64,000 nt of DNA from Aestuariirhabdus litorea (GTDB lineage: Bacteria > Pseudomonadota > Gammaproteobacteria > Pseudomonadales > Aestuariirhabdaceae): positions 434,001 through 498,000 of the forward strand of contig NZ_QWEZ01000002.1 of the NCBI RefSeq assembly GCF_003864255.1. The letters run 5' to 3'. Shown piece by piece: positions 6,699 to 16,854 of this stretch. The position numbers were made by a program, and so were the translations under genes. A model generated the notes under the pieces. The model saw nothing but the letters and a program-made list of their open reading frames with translations, had not been told where the DNA came from and did no database searches. Numbering within the stretch: the stretch's first letter is position 1; each line of letters starts with the position of its first letter.

Positions 6699-9600
6699 TC
6701 ACCTCCTGGCTTCACCCAGCTGTTCCCTCAACCAACGCAGCATCATAGTCTGTACTTCTTTTGCCACCTCCGTACTGCCTAGGTATTTCATAGACATCTC
6801 TTGCTGCGTATCCATCCGCTCGATCACTGCCTCATCCATAGCGCGAGGGAAATCCCCGTTCATCACGGCAGCATCGGTGTTGTTATGAACCTGATCCATC
6901 ACGGCCTTGTTCTCACTCATCTTTGTGGCCATGCCATTCCACCAATCAAGTCCATCCCCTTGAGTAATATCTATCCCCATTAACTCATTGATCTTGGACA
7001 GTATCTGCGACAGCAGATCTTTCTCCTGCTCCCGGGCCGTGGCGGTACCCACTCCAGTGATGCCGCTGAGGTACTCGCCATGCTCCTCCCGTAGCTTGAG
7101 ATCCTGGGTGCGCTTGTACTTGAGGTTGTAGTGGCTCAGCACCACCGAGGAGAGGTCGATCTCATCCTCCTCAATCACCTCCTGATGCAGCAGGGGCAAC
7201 AGGTGGCGGCAGAACACGTTCATCTGCTCCAGCGTGCTGTCGTCGAAGGGGACGATCTGGGAGATAAACTCATAGAAGCGAATAAAGCTCTGCACATCCT
7301 TCTTGAACAGGTCGAGGGAGTTACGGTTCTCTTCAGCCTCTTTCACACAGCGCTCGGCGTTGACCTTTTCTGTCTCACTACCGACCCGGGCCGCCTCCTT
7401 CATTTGCGCCCGCGCTTCCCGCAGGGTTTCGTTGGCATGGCGGTAGCGGTGAACAAAGCGATCCACCGAGGGTTTGATATAGCCGGTCAGCGCATGGGCG
7501 CCGCGCTTTGGGTCAAAGTAGGCATCGGCAAGGGCCACCACTTCGTGCCAGTTGATGATGCTGTTATCCCGCAGCTTGTGGAACAGGTCATAGACCAGGT
7601 TGGGGTCGGATACCTGATCCAGCTCGGCCACTTCATAATAGGGCTGAAACTCCCCCAGTATATCCTCGGGCTCGTTGACGAAATCCAGCACGTAGGTGCT
7701 CTCCTTGCCGGGATAGGTACGGTTGAGTCGTGACAAGGTCTGGATGCAGTCGACACCGGTCAGCTTCTTGTCGACGTACATGGCGCACAGCTTGGGCTGG
7801 TCGAAACCGGTCTGGAACTTATTGGCCACCAGCATCAACTGGTAGTCGTCGGTATCGAACGCCTTGCGCATATCCCGCCCCTTGAGGCCGGGGTTCATGT
7901 TCTTTTCGGTAAAGGGCTCGGGCCCACTCTCCTTGTCGATCACTTCTCCCGAAAACGCCACCATGGCGGCCAGTTTTTCGTAGCCCTTCTCCCGAATGTA
8001 CTTATCGAACGCCAGCTTGTAGCGCACCGCCTCCTTACGGCTGGAGGTCACCACCATCGCCTTGGCTTCTCCAGCCAGCAATGGGCTGATGTTGCTGCGG
8101 AAGTGTTCAACGATCACCTGCACCTTCTGGCCGATGTTGTGGGGATGCAGCCGTATCCAGGTGTTGAGACGGGTTTTGGCTTTTTTGGAGTCAACCTCCT
8201 GGTCAGCGGCCTCGGTGGTCATCGCCAACCGGTAGGCCATCGAATAGCTGGTGTAGTTCTTTAGCACATCGAGGATAAAGCCCTCCTCGATCGCCTGACG
8301 CATGGAGTACACATGGAACGCTCGGGGCGGGTTGTCGTTGCTGGCCACCACCGTTGGGTCGTCAGGACGCCCGAACAGCTCCAGGGTCTTGGCCTTTGGG
8401 GTGGCGGTGAAAGCAAAGTAGCTGATCCGGTCGGAACCGCCCCGGGCCGCCAGGGTGGCGTTCATCACATCCTCGGCGGAGAGTTCCCGTTCGTCGTTCT
8501 GCTCTTCGGCCATCAACACCTGACGCAGCTTGCGAGCGGTACTGCCGGTCTGGCTGGAGTGGGCCTCATCGGCAATCACGGCGAAGGTTCTCTCCTTCAG
8601 GCCTGAGCTCTCCTGGATCGCTGTCAGCACATTGGGAAAGGTCTGGATCGTGACGATAATGATCGGCGTCCCGCTGGCCAGCGCCTCCGTCAGCTGGGCC
8701 GATTTACTGCCGTCACCCTCTTCACGGTTGATACGGCTCACCACGCCACTGGCATGCTCAAACTGGGAGATGGTCTCCTGCAGCTGGTTGTCCAGTACGG
8801 TGCGGTCGGTAATCACAATGACCGAGTTGAACAGCTTCTCACCTGCCGCATCGCACAGGCTGGAAGCCTGGTGCGCCAGCCAGGCGATGGAGTTGGACTT
8901 GCCCGACCCCGCCGAATGCTGGATCAGGTACTTCTTCCCGGTGCCCTCCATCTTGGCCGCGTCCAACAGCTTTTGCACCACGGCCCACTGGTGGTAGCGG
9001 GGGAAGATCATGGTTTCTTTGGTTTTGATCCGCCCCAGCTCGTCGAAGCTCTCCTTCTGCTCCAGGTGTACATAGCGGTGCAGGATCTTGAGCAGGTTGT
9101 CGCGCTGGAACAGCTCACGCCAGAGGTACTCGGTGGCATAGCCATCCTCGGGCTGGTCATTGCCTGCCCCCCCCGCCTTGGTGCCCCGGTTGAACGGCAG
9201 GAAAAAGGTGTCCTTACCCGCCAGTTTGGTGGTCATGGCCACTTCAAACTGGTTCACTGCAAAATGCACGATAGCCCCGCGCTTGAACTTCAGCAGCGGC
9301 TCGTCCTTGCCATTCGTCCTGGGCTTGCGATCGTAGCGGTACTGTTTCTTGGCGTTCTCCAGGCTCTGCTTGAAGCAGGACTTCAATTCCAGCGTTGCCA
9401 CCGGCAGCCCGTTGAGAAACAGGGCCAGATCGATCCGTCCCAGATTACCCTCATGGGGGCTGTAGATCAGTTCCGGCACCACCCGCAGGCGGTTGGCGCG
9501 GTAACGCTCCGATAACTCCGGGTTCAGCTCATGGTCGGGCTTGAAGGTGGCGACCTTGAGACGCACCCCACGGTCTTCGATCTGGTTACGCAACAGCCAA

Positions 9601-9851
9601 AGCGTGCCCTTGCGATCGAGACCCCGTACCGCCGCATTGAGCAGATGCTTCTCCGGTTCACTGCCGTAGATCTTGCAGAACTTCTGCCAGTTATCGGGCT
9701 GAGTGGCCTGTACATAAGCGATCAGGTCTTCCGGGTAGAGCGCCCGCTCGCGGTCATAGCCGTGGGTATTGCCCACCAACCAGCCCTGCGCCTCCAGCTC
9801 GGCAATGATGTGGTTCTGGAAGGTCAACTCCAGGGCTTTGGCATCACTCAT
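6699..9851 (-). CDS. hsdR: Type I restriction enzyme R subunit
   Basis: 1050-residue restriction and translocation subunit. The N-terminal nuclease domain shows D141 and E155-x-K157 (LGRIDLALF and TLELKS). The SF2 motor has Walker A SAGSGKS (~313-319) and DEAH (~428-431). A C-terminal helical HsdR domain binds the methylase core. HsdR cuts unmodified DNA far from the recognition site after ATP-driven translocation. It is the last gene of the hsd operon, separated from hsdS by four extra genes. An 11-nt gap to the gene upstream implies co-transcription. The frame looks intact and of normal length. Confidence 0.95.
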   Translation of the reverse strand: MSDAKALELTFQNHIIAELEAQGWLVGNTHGYDRERALYPEDLIAYVQATQPDNWQKFCKIYGSEPEKHLLNAAVRGLDRKGTLWLLRNQIEDRGVRLKVATFKPDHELNPELSERYRANRLRVVPELIYSPHEGNLGRIDLALFLNGLPVATLELKSCFKQSLENAKKQYRYDRKPRTNGKDEPLLKFKRGAIVHFAVNQFEVAMTTKLAGKDTFFLPFNRGTKAGGAGNDQPEDGYATEYLWRELFQRDNLLKILHRYVHLEQKESFDELGRIKTKETMIFPRYHQWAVVQKLLDAAKMEGTGKKYLIQHSAGSGKSNSIAWLAHQASSLCDAAGEKLFNSVIVITDRTVLDNQLQETISQFEHASGVVSRINREEGDGSKSAQLTEALASGTPIIIVTIQTFPNVLTAIQESSGLKERTFAVIADEAHSSQTGSTARKLRQVLMAEEQNDERELSAEDVMNATLAARGGSDRISYFAFTATPKAKTLELFGRPDDPTVVASNDNPPRAFHVYSMRQAIEEGFILDVLKNYTSYSMAYRLAMTTEAADQEVDSKKAKTRLNTWIRLHPHNIGQKVQVIVEHFRSNISPLLAGEAKAMVVTSSRKEAVRYKLAFDKYIREKGYEKLAAMVAFSGEVIDKESGPEPFTEKNMNPGLKGRDMRKAFDTDDYQLMLVANKFQTGFDQPKLCAMYVDKKLTGVDCIQTLSRLNRTYPGKESTYVLDFVNEPEDILGEFQPYYEVAELDQVSDPNLVYDLFHKLRDNSIINWHEVVALADAYFDPKRGAHALTGYIKPSVDRFVHRYRHANETLREARAQMKEAARVGSETEKVNAERCVKEAEENRNSLDLFKKDVQSFIRFYEFISQIVPFDDSTLEQMNVFCRHLLPLLHQEVIEEDEIDLSSVVLSHYNLKYKRTQDLKLREEHGEYLSGITGVGTATAREQEKDLLSQILSKINELMGIDITQGDGLDWWNGMATKMSENKAVMDQVHNNTDAAVMNGDFPRAMDEAVIERMDTQQEMSMKYLGSTEVAKEVQTMMLRWLREQLGEARR

Positions 9852-9862
9852 AGGACAACCCT

Positions 9863-10498
9863 TTACTTAAACTCGACAATTTGACGCTCTTTAAGCAGTG
9901 CTTTGTACTCCTCGACCACCGCTTCCACGGCATCCGACGAACCCAAACGTGAAATGGGCACATCATGTCGAAAAACAAAGCCTCCCTGATTGAGCATGCA
10001 CTGTCCACCGCTCTTATCGGGCCAGCTATTTTTTCCGTAGAGGTTCCACCATCCATCGCTCTCCTCGTAGCTTGTAGCCGCTTTATAGGCGTACAGCTGT
10101 AATCGAGTTTCGGTGGCATCCGTTTCGTCTGGAATATCCATGACATCCCAGTTTATTTTTTTGTCGGTAAACGCCTGGGAAAGACCACTGTCAGTGACCA
10201 GCCGAACAACCAGCATCCACCCTTCGGGAACGACTGAATCTTTATCGTTCACCTGCGCGCTAAGAAAAAAGAAATTGGAGTCGACCAACGGCGAATAATC
10301 CCATGTCCAACGCGTAAACGCGTTGGACTTGCCACCTGTGGGTGTAGAGTGGAAAACAGGCCGCCAGTAGTAGTAAGCGCACTCAAGCTGGTTTGCGATA
10401 CTCTCGATAATTGGCAACACCCGCTGGTGATACGCCACCAATAAACGCTGCGCTTTGCGAACATCACCCATGGCCGCATTTAATGCTTCAGACTCCAT
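9863..10498 (-). CDS. Unrecognised protein embedded in type I R-M operon
   Basis: 211-residue soluble protein with many aromatic residues (for example YYYWRPVFHSTPTGG and WWNLYGKNSWPD) and no signal peptide or membrane segment. I do not recognise its family. It lies 12 nt after the 316-residue PD-(D/E)xK protein gene and 11 nt before hsdR, so it is almost certainly part of the same transcript. Its tight placement next to the nuclease-like gene suggests that the two act together, for example as nuclease and partner; this is inference. Confidence 0.75.
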   Translation of the reverse strand: MESEALNAAMGDVRKAQRLLVAYHQRVLPIIESIANQLECAYYYWRPVFHSTPTGGKSNAFTRWTWDYSPLVDSNFFFLSAQVNDKDSVVPEGWMLVVRLVTDSGLSQAFTDKKINWDVMDIPDETDATETRLQLYAYKAATSYEESDGWWNLYGKNSWPDKSGGQCMLNQGGFVFRHDVPISRLGSSDAVEAVVEEYKALLKERQIVEFK

Positions 10499-10510
10499 AA
10501 TCTCTCCTTG

Positions 10511-11461
10511 TCATAACCCGTTACTGCGACTCTTCATCTTTTTAATGGCGGTAAAACTGGCATCCGCTATTGGCGAGTAGTGCTGGAGAGCGTCCCAGCC
10601 TGGGAAGTGCTCGCCTGACCGCCTTTTTTGCTCAATACCCTTTCGCCACTCTCCCCATATCGGACGTTGCAACCCTTCAAAATCATCCAAACCGGGTAGA
10701 GCTTTGAAGTCCGCACGGCTTCCCACAACGGGCTTCTTCTTATCACCCATCGAAAGCCCCCAGCCTGCCAGGCACTTGGCCTCTGCAACCCCGCGCAAAC
10801 GGCTATCACAAAGGTCAGCAATCTTAAACTCGCGGTATTGAACGGCATAGAGCTCCAGTGCGGAGAGGATGTCACCCAGTACCACTGAGTCTGCCTTCGT
10901 CATCGGGCCGTCGCTTCTGAGAAGCCGGTCGATACCCTTCGCGATACTGATCCAGTCCGACGCAAATAAAGGGACTGATCGAGAAATCTTCTCATCCTCT
11001 TCCAGCCGTACCGCTAAACCGGCTATCAACTCTTGGTTATGGCTGGGGTCACCCCCTACCGCCCAGAAAATCAAGTCTCCGAGCCAGTAGTCCTCGGGCA
11101 ACGCCTCCAACTCTCGGTACCACTGTTCAGCGTGCTGCAAGCCATCTCTTGGGCGCTTCACCTCGACCACCACCTTCAGGCCCTCAAAGTGAAGAATCAG
11201 GTCTGGCTCCACCTGGTTCTGGATGGTCGAGCTGAAACGTGGCCAGAATTCAACACCGGATAGGGTGCTCAAAGCAGTGGAAATATCAGGCAAAAAGGTT
11301 TCGAGCAGTAACTGCAAGGTGGGTTCGGAGAGATAGGGTAAGCGCGAAAACACCGCCGCCGTGATCATATCCTCACGCTCTTTGTAAACCTGACGCAGAG
11401 GGATCGACTCCTCCTTAACCAGGATGCGACCAGCTTTATTATTGATAATGGCGTGCAGCAT
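10511..11461 (-). CDS. PD-(D/E)xK nuclease-like protein in R-M operon
   Basis: 316-residue protein with a probable restriction-endonuclease-fold core: D87 (VEPDLILHF), then E100-x-K102 (VVVEVKRP). This is the canonical D...ExK layout, with a strand of the expected length between. The C-terminal ~180 residues are mostly helical and unassigned. It starts at an ATG four bases after the stop of the DUF5655-type gene and is followed at 12 nt by the unrecognised 211-residue gene. Nuclease chemistry is inferred from the motif; the target is unknown. It could act as an extra anti-phage effector carried inside the operon. Confidence 0.75.
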   Translation of the reverse strand: MLHAIINNKAGRILVKEESIPLRQVYKEREDMITAAVFSRLPYLSEPTLQLLLETFLPDISTALSTLSGVEFWPRFSSTIQNQVEPDLILHFEGLKVVVEVKRPRDGLQHAEQWYRELEALPEDYWLGDLIFWAVGGDPSHNQELIAGLAVRLEEDEKISRSVPLFASDWISIAKGIDRLLRSDGPMTKADSVVLGDILSALELYAVQYREFKIADLCDSRLRGVAEAKCLAGWGLSMGDKKKPVVGSRADFKALPGLDDFEGLQRPIWGEWRKGIEQKRRSGEHFPGWDALQHYSPIADASFTAIKKMKSRSNGL

Positions 11462-11465
11462 GACG

Positions 11466-12395
11466 CTATCCCTGTTGGTAACTGCGCTCGATCAGCGGCT
11501 TGGCTTTTTCCAAATCTTCCGCAGTGCGGATCGTCAGCTCAAGATCGCCGGTACCCCAGTGGCCGATCTCACGCATGTCGCGGGAAAAGCCTTCCTCCAG
11601 ATCTACATCGGTTGGAGAAAGTGCCAGCATCAGGATGATCTTCGGGTTGCTCTTAGCGTTGAGGGTGATGCAGGCGAAGTTGCGGATACGTTTGAACGCT
11701 GTGTAGAGCTTCAGCTCCTTACGCTGCACTTCATCACCCAGGCTATCGGCATAGTCACACAACTCGTCGTAGAGCGCTTTAAGCGGTGCAGGAGCGACCT
11801 CAAGGGCGGCCTTGTGAGTCCAATCCCACTTCGCACCAGGCACCGGCTCCGCGTTATGACTGGCTGCTACCACCGCCTCGTGCCCGCTGGCCGTCTGTGC
11901 ATTAACCAGATCTAGCAGCAGCAGATCCTCTCCAAAGTAGCGGTAGCGCACCAGTTCGATGTTGCGGTTGATCTGCTGTACCGCGTGCTCGTCGTATTTG
12001 TTGAAGTCGCTGGCGATGCAGATCAGCCGGGTGCCGCTCCACTCGATCGCCTCGGCGGTCTCCTTACCGAACGTCTCCATCACCAGCCAGCGGAACTCGG
12101 CCTGATGATCCAGCAGCCAGTCGAGGTAGAACAGCCCCTGGTTAATCACGTTCTCGTTGCTGTGGCGCTTGTACTCGATGATCACCGGGCAGCCGTTCTC
12201 ATCCAGCCCCAGACTGTCGATGCGCCCCTTATGGGTCTTGCCGGTGCTGTATTCGGTGGCGAGGAAGCGCACACCGAGGAACACCTCCATCTGCCCCTCG
12301 ATCAGCGCTTGCAGCTCTTTCTCAAGTTTGGCGGTGCGGCTCGGCAGCGCCTCTGCCTGCTCGCCGTTAAAGCGATAGAGTTTGGCGTCGCTCAT
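11466..12395 (-). CDS. DUF5655-type protein with NucS/RecB-like nuclease motif
   Basis: 309-residue protein. The N-terminal half has a nuclease-like core: D60 (GRIDSLGLD) and E74-x-K76 (VIIEYKRH). The C-terminal ~110 residues (ALYDELCDYADSLGDEV onward) match the pattern of DUF5655. Proteins of this architecture are common beside type I R-M genes, but their role is not established as far as I know. A 96-bp gap separates it from the FRG gene upstream and may hold a weak promoter. It is followed at 4 nt by the next nuclease-like gene. Confidence 0.8.
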   Translation of the reverse strand: MSDAKLYRFNGEQAEALPSRTAKLEKELQALIEGQMEVFLGVRFLATEYSTGKTHKGRIDSLGLDENGCPVIIEYKRHSNENVINQGLFYLDWLLDHQAEFRWLVMETFGKETAEAIEWSGTRLICIASDFNKYDEHAVQQINRNIELVRYRYFGEDLLLLDLVNAQTASGHEAVVAASHNAEPVPGAKWDWTHKAALEVAPAPLKALYDELCDYADSLGDEVQRKELKLYTAFKRIRNFACITLNAKSNPKIILMLALSPTDVDLEEGFSRDMREIGHWGTGDLELTIRTAEDLEKAKPLIERSYQQG

Positions 12396-12491
12396 GTAGC
12401 TGCCTCCCTAACGGGAAGAGGCCACCGAGGTCGATTACTCCGAACAATGTCAGCTAATGATTTTAATCTTGGGGAATTCTGATCCATTTTT

Positions 12492-13229
12492 TCACCCTTC
12501 GAGAATCTCGTTTCTCACTTGCTTGGCGACCTCATCCAACTCCGGCGGATATATCGTATCCCTATGATAACCGTGCGCTCTCAATTCGCTCACCATCGCT
12601 GGAATCGCCCGACTATCCACTCGAACACTGTAAAGCCGGTTTTTCAGGTACTTGTTCTTTTCCAAAGGAACGAAACCTTTCGAGCTCTTTTCAACGTGCT
12701 TGAACACGGAGAAACGACCTTTCTGCGCTCTGATCCTAGGGATCGTGAACTCAGTCTCGAACAACTTCGTTCTAGTTCCTACGAAGGGGCGGGCCTTGTT
12801 GTTCTGCTCGATATAGTCCTCAGCGTCCGGACACATCATCCATATCACTGGATCAGAGTCATTGTGCTGTTCAGCTGTCTCCAGTGCGAACCACAGGGCG
12901 ACCTTTGGGTTCTTCGTCCAGTCGAGAAGCCTAGTAGGAAGGCCATGGTGCTGTGCCACCACCAGCCAGTCCCAGTCGTTAGTGGGAATCAAGTGTAGAG
13001 AATCTTTTGCCTTCTCTTTAAAGCTCGAAAAGAGCTTGTCTTCTCTCTCCAGCACTCGTGAATTGTTAGACAATCGAGATAACCCAGGGAGCAGCGGCCA
13101 AGGCTTCCGTTGCCCTCTGAACAGAACGTGATCAGTCTTCCGTCGGGTGGCTTTAGCCCACGCTAGAAGCTCCTTGATACTACTAACCGTCTCTTTCCCT
13201 GAACTATGCACTAGGCCGCTCCCACTCAC
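12492..13229 (-). CDS. FRG-domain protein in R-M operon
   Basis: 245-residue protein with the FRG signature: LFRGQ (residues ~36-40) and the central block QHHGLPTRLLDW (~93-104), followed by ALWFALE. FRG domains are found in many bacterial defence-associated proteins; their biochemical activity is poorly defined. The GTG start lies inside the 3' end of hsdS (26-nt overlap), so it is translationally coupled to the specificity subunit; a second GTG lies six codons downstream. Position within the hsd operon suggests an R-M-linked accessory or abortive function (inference). Confidence 0.85.
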   Translation of the reverse strand: MSGSGLVHSSGKETVSSIKELLAWAKATRRKTDHVLFRGQRKPWPLLPGLSRLSNNSRVLEREDKLFSSFKEKAKDSLHLIPTNDWDWLVVAQHHGLPTRLLDWTKNPKVALWFALETAEQHNDSDPVIWMMCPDAEDYIEQNNKARPFVGTRTKLFETEFTIPRIRAQKGRFSVFKHVEKSSKGFVPLEKNKYLKNRLYSVRVDSRAIPAMVSELRAHGYHRDTIYPPELDEVAKQVRNEILEG

Positions 13230-14529
13230 GTAAGTCGATCTTGCCGGTAACGGCGGCGGAGACCAGGGCGGTGCGTCGTTCTTTCATTAGCTCGATAGCT
13301 CTCACCGCGTGATCAATCAGCCTTCCGAACTGCCGGTCTTGTTCCGTACAGTACTTGATGATCGCCTCCTGCTCCTTCTCTGGTGGAACGCACACTTTCA
13401 TCTGCCTGACAGAGTTGAGTGAAAGGTTGTAAATCGTGGTTCCAGTAACCTCTGTGTCAAAGTAGTGACTCACCTCATCACTGCGGAGGTAAGCCATTAG
13501 GAAACGACGGTTGAGTGGCTGTTTGCAGTTTATGTAACAAGCGCTCTTACCGAGGATGACCGGCTCTCCATTGTAGAGAGCTAGATTGCCAACTGTCCCA
13601 TTGATCGACATGAGGGCAGATGAGTTGTCCAGCGGGATATGATGCTTGTGGTACTCGCTTTCTGGAACTTCCTTGCTTGTTGGGCCGAGCTTGATCGCCC
13701 CATTGGAAAGGTTATTGCCATTGACGAAGTAATAGCCGGTGCCGTCCTCATACACAGGTGTAGAATGCAACCCGTCTCCTATCCGCGAGGTTACGTACAG
13801 TAGCTTGGGCAGACCCCAATGCTCCGGCACCTCCCCCAGCCACTCGACGCCGGAGTCCTTCATCGGCGCGTCGGGGTTGAGGCCCTTGGTGACGGCGTGG
13901 GAGATCACCGCCTGCCGCTTCTCCTTGAGCAGTTCGATCAGCCGCTGCTGCCTGGCGATCAGGGCGTCGATGCGGGCGGTTTCGTAGTCGAGGAAGGCGG
14001 CTATGGTGCGTTGTTCTGTAAGCGAAGGTAGAAGTATCGAAACACCACTGAAGGTCTCAGGGTAAAGGCGTAACCGGGAGTCTATAACTCCTGTCGATAA
14101 CGTCTTGAAGTGACCAGTGTACAGACTCGTCCTTAACAGGTAGTGCATGTAGTTCGGCCATGCCTTCCGGGGATCAAACCGGAAGACTGAGTAAGCCGGA
14201 CTAACAATACCGTCGTAGCCGGATACTCCGAGACCTGTCTTCCACGCAAGCATGATGTTCATTACTAAGTCATCTGTTTCGCACTTCTTGTATCCCACGA
14301 GCGACTCAGCCCGAGATAGATGCTCCCCTTCGCCGATGGCCTCTTGGCGCGGCTTAACCCCGTAGTACTCAGAGACCGAGAGAAGTTGCTCTTCGCCAAG
14401 CTCTGACCGTTCGTTCACCTCTCGGAAAACATACTTTCCGCGCAACGTTTTCCAACCGTCTGGGATAGGGCCCAGCCAAGGTTTGCCAGAATCAGTGTAA
14501 TCTGGATATGGTTGATACCCCCCTGTCAC
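13204..14529 (-). CDS. hsdS: Type I R-M specificity subunit
   Basis: 441-residue HsdS with two target-recognition domains separated and followed by conserved helical spacers. The first spacer reads [20 protein letters not shown] and is followed by [20 protein letters not shown]. The second half repeats the plan with [15 protein letters not shown] and [20 protein letters not shown]. HsdS reads the bipartite DNA site for both methylation and cleavage. It overlaps the hsdM stop by 4 nt (ATGA). The recognition sequence cannot be deduced by eye. The frame is full length. Confidence 0.95.
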   Translation of the reverse strand: MTGGYQPYPDYTDSGKPWLGPIPDGWKTLRGKYVFREVNERSELGEEQLLSVSEYYGVKPRQEAIGEGEHLSRAESLVGYKKCETDDLVMNIMLAWKTGLGVSGYDGIVSPAYSVFRFDPRKAWPNYMHYLLRTSLYTGHFKTLSTGVIDSRLRLYPETFSGVSILLPSLTEQRTIAAFLDYETARIDALIARQQRLIELLKEKRQAVISHAVTKGLNPDAPMKDSGVEWLGEVPEHWGLPKLLYVTSRIGDGLHSTPVYEDGTGYYFVNGNNLSNGAIKLGPTSKEVPESEYHKHHIPLDNSSALMSINGTVGNLALYNGEPVILGKSACYINCKQPLNRRFLMAYLRSDEVSHYFDTEVTGTTIYNLSLNSVRQMKVCVPPEKEQEAIIKYCTEQDRQFGRLIDHAVRAIELMKERRTALVSAAVTGKIDLREWERPSA

Positions 14530-16517
14530 GAGTGCACCTCCGCCAGCAGCTCCATGATCTCCCGGCTCACCGCGTCCAGATCGGCATCGATCTCCTCCAG
14601 TGAACGTGGCGGCTGGTACTGGTAGAAGTGGCGGTTGAAGGGGATCTCGTATCCGACGATGCCTACCTGCCCGTCCTTGTCATCACGCTTGTTCTCGTCG
14701 ATCCAGGCGTCCGGCACATGGGGCAGCACTTCGCGGGCGAAGTAATCGTGGATGTTCTCCCCCAGCGGGACGTTCTCGTTGTCGCGCAGATCGGGGTTGG
14801 CTTCAAGTTGGCCTTTGGTTTTGCAGATCTCTGCCTCGTCATCCTGCTCGCCCATATGCTTGCAGATCAACTTGAACGCCGGGGCGGGTAGCTTGATGCT
14901 CCCCAGCAGCGCGCCGAGCTGCTTTTTGAAGGTGGCTCGTGACAGCAGCTTGCTGTCGGCAAAGCGGCTTAGGGCGTGGAGGATTGCAGACTGTAGGGTT
15001 TGATCCAGTCTGTCCCATGTTTTGTCGGCCTGCATCGCCGCGATCCGCTCTTGGTCGTGGGGGTAGAACGCCGGTTTCAGGGGTCGCTCCACGGTGATGC
15101 GGCGGTAACCGAAGTCGGTGGTGTTGAACAGCTTGGCGATACCGCCGGCTTCCAGCTCCGCCATATCGTAACGGCTGTAAAGGCCGACGATCTTGTCCAG
15201 TGCCTCGTCGTTGAGGAACTTGCGCTTGGAGCCAAGGGACTTGCGCATCGGGCTGTGCATATCGCTGGCGTTGATCAGCAGCACCTTGCCCTTACGCTCC
15301 GTTGGCTTGTGGTTGGAGAGCACCCAGATATAGGTGGCGATGCCGGTGTTGTAGAACATATCGGTCGGCAGCGCGACTATGGCATCCAGCAGATCCTGCT
15401 CCAAAATGTAACGGCGGATCTCGCTCTCGCCACTGCCCGCACCGCCGGTAAACAGCGGCGAGCCGTTCAGGATAATGCCGATGCGTGAGCCCGGAACTTC
15501 AGGGGTACTGCCACGCATTTTTGAGATCAGGTGCATCAGGAACAGCAGGGAGCCGTCCGACACCCGTGGCAGGCCGGGCCCGAAGCGCCCCTCGAAGCCC
15601 TGGTGCTGGTGTTCGTCCTTGACGGTCTTCTCCACCTTCTTCCAGTCCACACCGAAGGGCGGGTTGGAGAGGCAGTAGTCAAAACGCTCGCCGCGCAACT
15701 GATCCTGGGACAGGGTGTTGCCCAGCTTGATGTTGGAGATCTCCTGCCCCTTGATCAGCATGTCTGCCTTACAGATGGCGTAGGACTCGGGGTTGAGCTC
15801 CTGGCCGAAGGTGGCAAGGCGCGCATGTTCGTTCAGTTCGTGCAGGTACTCCATGCCGCAGGAGAGGAAGCCGCCCGTGCCCGCCGTCGGATCGTAAATA
15901 GAGCGCACCACGCCGGGCTTGGTGAGTGCATCGTCGTCGGTGGCGAATACCAGGGAGGTGGTCAGGCGCACGATATCACGCGGGGTAAAGTGTTCCCCGG
16001 CGGTCTCGTTGGAGCTTTCCGCGAAACGGCGGATCAGGTCTTCGAACACCAGCCCCATGTGGTAGTTGTCCACCGCTTCCGGTGACAGGTCAAAGTGGGC
16101 GAACTTCTGCACCACCTTGTAGAGCAGGTCGGCATCTTCCAGCTTGGCCAGGCTGCCCTCGAAGCTGAACTGCTCGAAGATCTCCCGCGCATCGTTGGAG
16201 AAGGCTCTCACGTAGCTGTCGAGGTTATCCAGGGTATGGGTTTCACCCAGGCGGGCGAGATCCAGCCGCGAGCTGTTGTAAAACGCCTGTCCCGCCGCGT
16301 TCAGCAGCAGTTTATGGCGCGCCTCCTCCGGCATCGAACGGGTGGTCTCCACCATGGCCAGCACCTTCTCCTTATTCGGTGCCAGCACACACTCGAGACG
16401 ACGCAACACGGTGAAGGGCAGTATGATGCGACCATACTGGGACTGCTTGAAATCACCGCGCAACAGATCGGCCACTGACCAGATCAGACCAGCCAGAGAA
16501 GAGGTTTGGGTATTCAT
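14526..16517 (-). CDS. hsdM: Type I R-M N6-adenine methyltransferase subunit
   Basis: 663-residue HsdM. The SAM-binding motif [10 protein letters not shown] (~209-217) and catalytic NPPF (~285-288) are intact. The N-terminal helical HsdM_N domain is present, and a C-terminal extension of about 150 residues (after KLPAPAFK) makes it longer than the ~500-residue classical EcoKI-type subunit. It is the first gene of the hsd operon. The promoter must lie in the 0.73-kb gap to its right, which carries the 21-bp repeat array. Confidence 0.95.
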   Translation of the reverse strand: MNTQTSSLAGLIWSVADLLRGDFKQSQYGRIILPFTVLRRLECVLAPNKEKVLAMVETTRSMPEEARHKLLLNAAGQAFYNSSRLDLARLGETHTLDNLDSYVRAFSNDAREIFEQFSFEGSLAKLEDADLLYKVVQKFAHFDLSPEAVDNYHMGLVFEDLIRRFAESSNETAGEHFTPRDIVRLTTSLVFATDDDALTKPGVVRSIYDPTAGTGGFLSCGMEYLHELNEHARLATFGQELNPESYAICKADMLIKGQEISNIKLGNTLSQDQLRGERFDYCLSNPPFGVDWKKVEKTVKDEHQHQGFEGRFGPGLPRVSDGSLLFLMHLISKMRGSTPEVPGSRIGIILNGSPLFTGGAGSGESEIRRYILEQDLLDAIVALPTDMFYNTGIATYIWVLSNHKPTERKGKVLLINASDMHSPMRKSLGSKRKFLNDEALDKIVGLYSRYDMAELEAGGIAKLFNTTDFGYRRITVERPLKPAFYPHDQERIAAMQADKTWDRLDQTLQSAILHALSRFADSKLLSRATFKKQLGALLGSIKLPAPAFKLICKHMGEQDDEAEICKTKGQLEANPDLRDNENVPLGENIHDYFAREVLPHVPDAWIDENKRDDKDGQVGIVGYEIPFNRHFYQYQPPRSLEEIDADLDAVSREIMELLAEVHS

Positions 16518-16679
16518 CGAAGCAACAGGCTCCCTAGCCCCTGGGGGGCATTGGTTTCAATGACAGAGTGCCATGAACAGCAATCAAATAGGTTTAAGCC
16601 ATCCTATAGGATAAGCGTCTGCAGTTGAATTGGTGTAAATCAAGAGGATAACCGTGAGCTGTGGGGGGGCTTACCCCAT

Positions 16680-16779
16680 ACTTCATTGGGCTAAAACCAT
16701 ACTTCACTGAACTAAACCGATACTTCACTGAACTAAATCCATACTTCACTGAACTAAATCCATACTTCACTGAACTTAG
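16680..16779. repeat. Tandem array of five 21-bp repeats, each with a TTCACTGAA palindrome
   Basis: Units start at 16680, 16701, 16722, 16743 and 16764. The common core is ACTTCACTGAACTAAA followed by a variable CCAT or CCGAT end. The first unit is the most diverged (TTCATTGGG). TTCACTGAA is a 9-bp palindrome around a central base. 21 bp is two helical turns, so bound proteins would stack on one face. A GTG-initiated frame through it would read PYFTELN heptads, but no convincing ribosome site supports translation. Confidence 0.85.
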
Positions 16780-16854
16780 CCAAAAGCGGATCCTAATAAA
16801 ATCAACGACTTACAAAACCAGCCATTGTCACCCATCCCACCTGAGCGGGATTAT

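Noticed and set aside
7131-9884. Long plus-strand frames opposite hsdR (up to 253 codons)
   Set aside because: They are antisense to a clear hsdR gene, with low-complexity composition and no domain signatures.
16680-16779. CRISPR array
   Set aside because: The repeats are directly adjacent 21-mers without unique spacers, and no cas genes are present.
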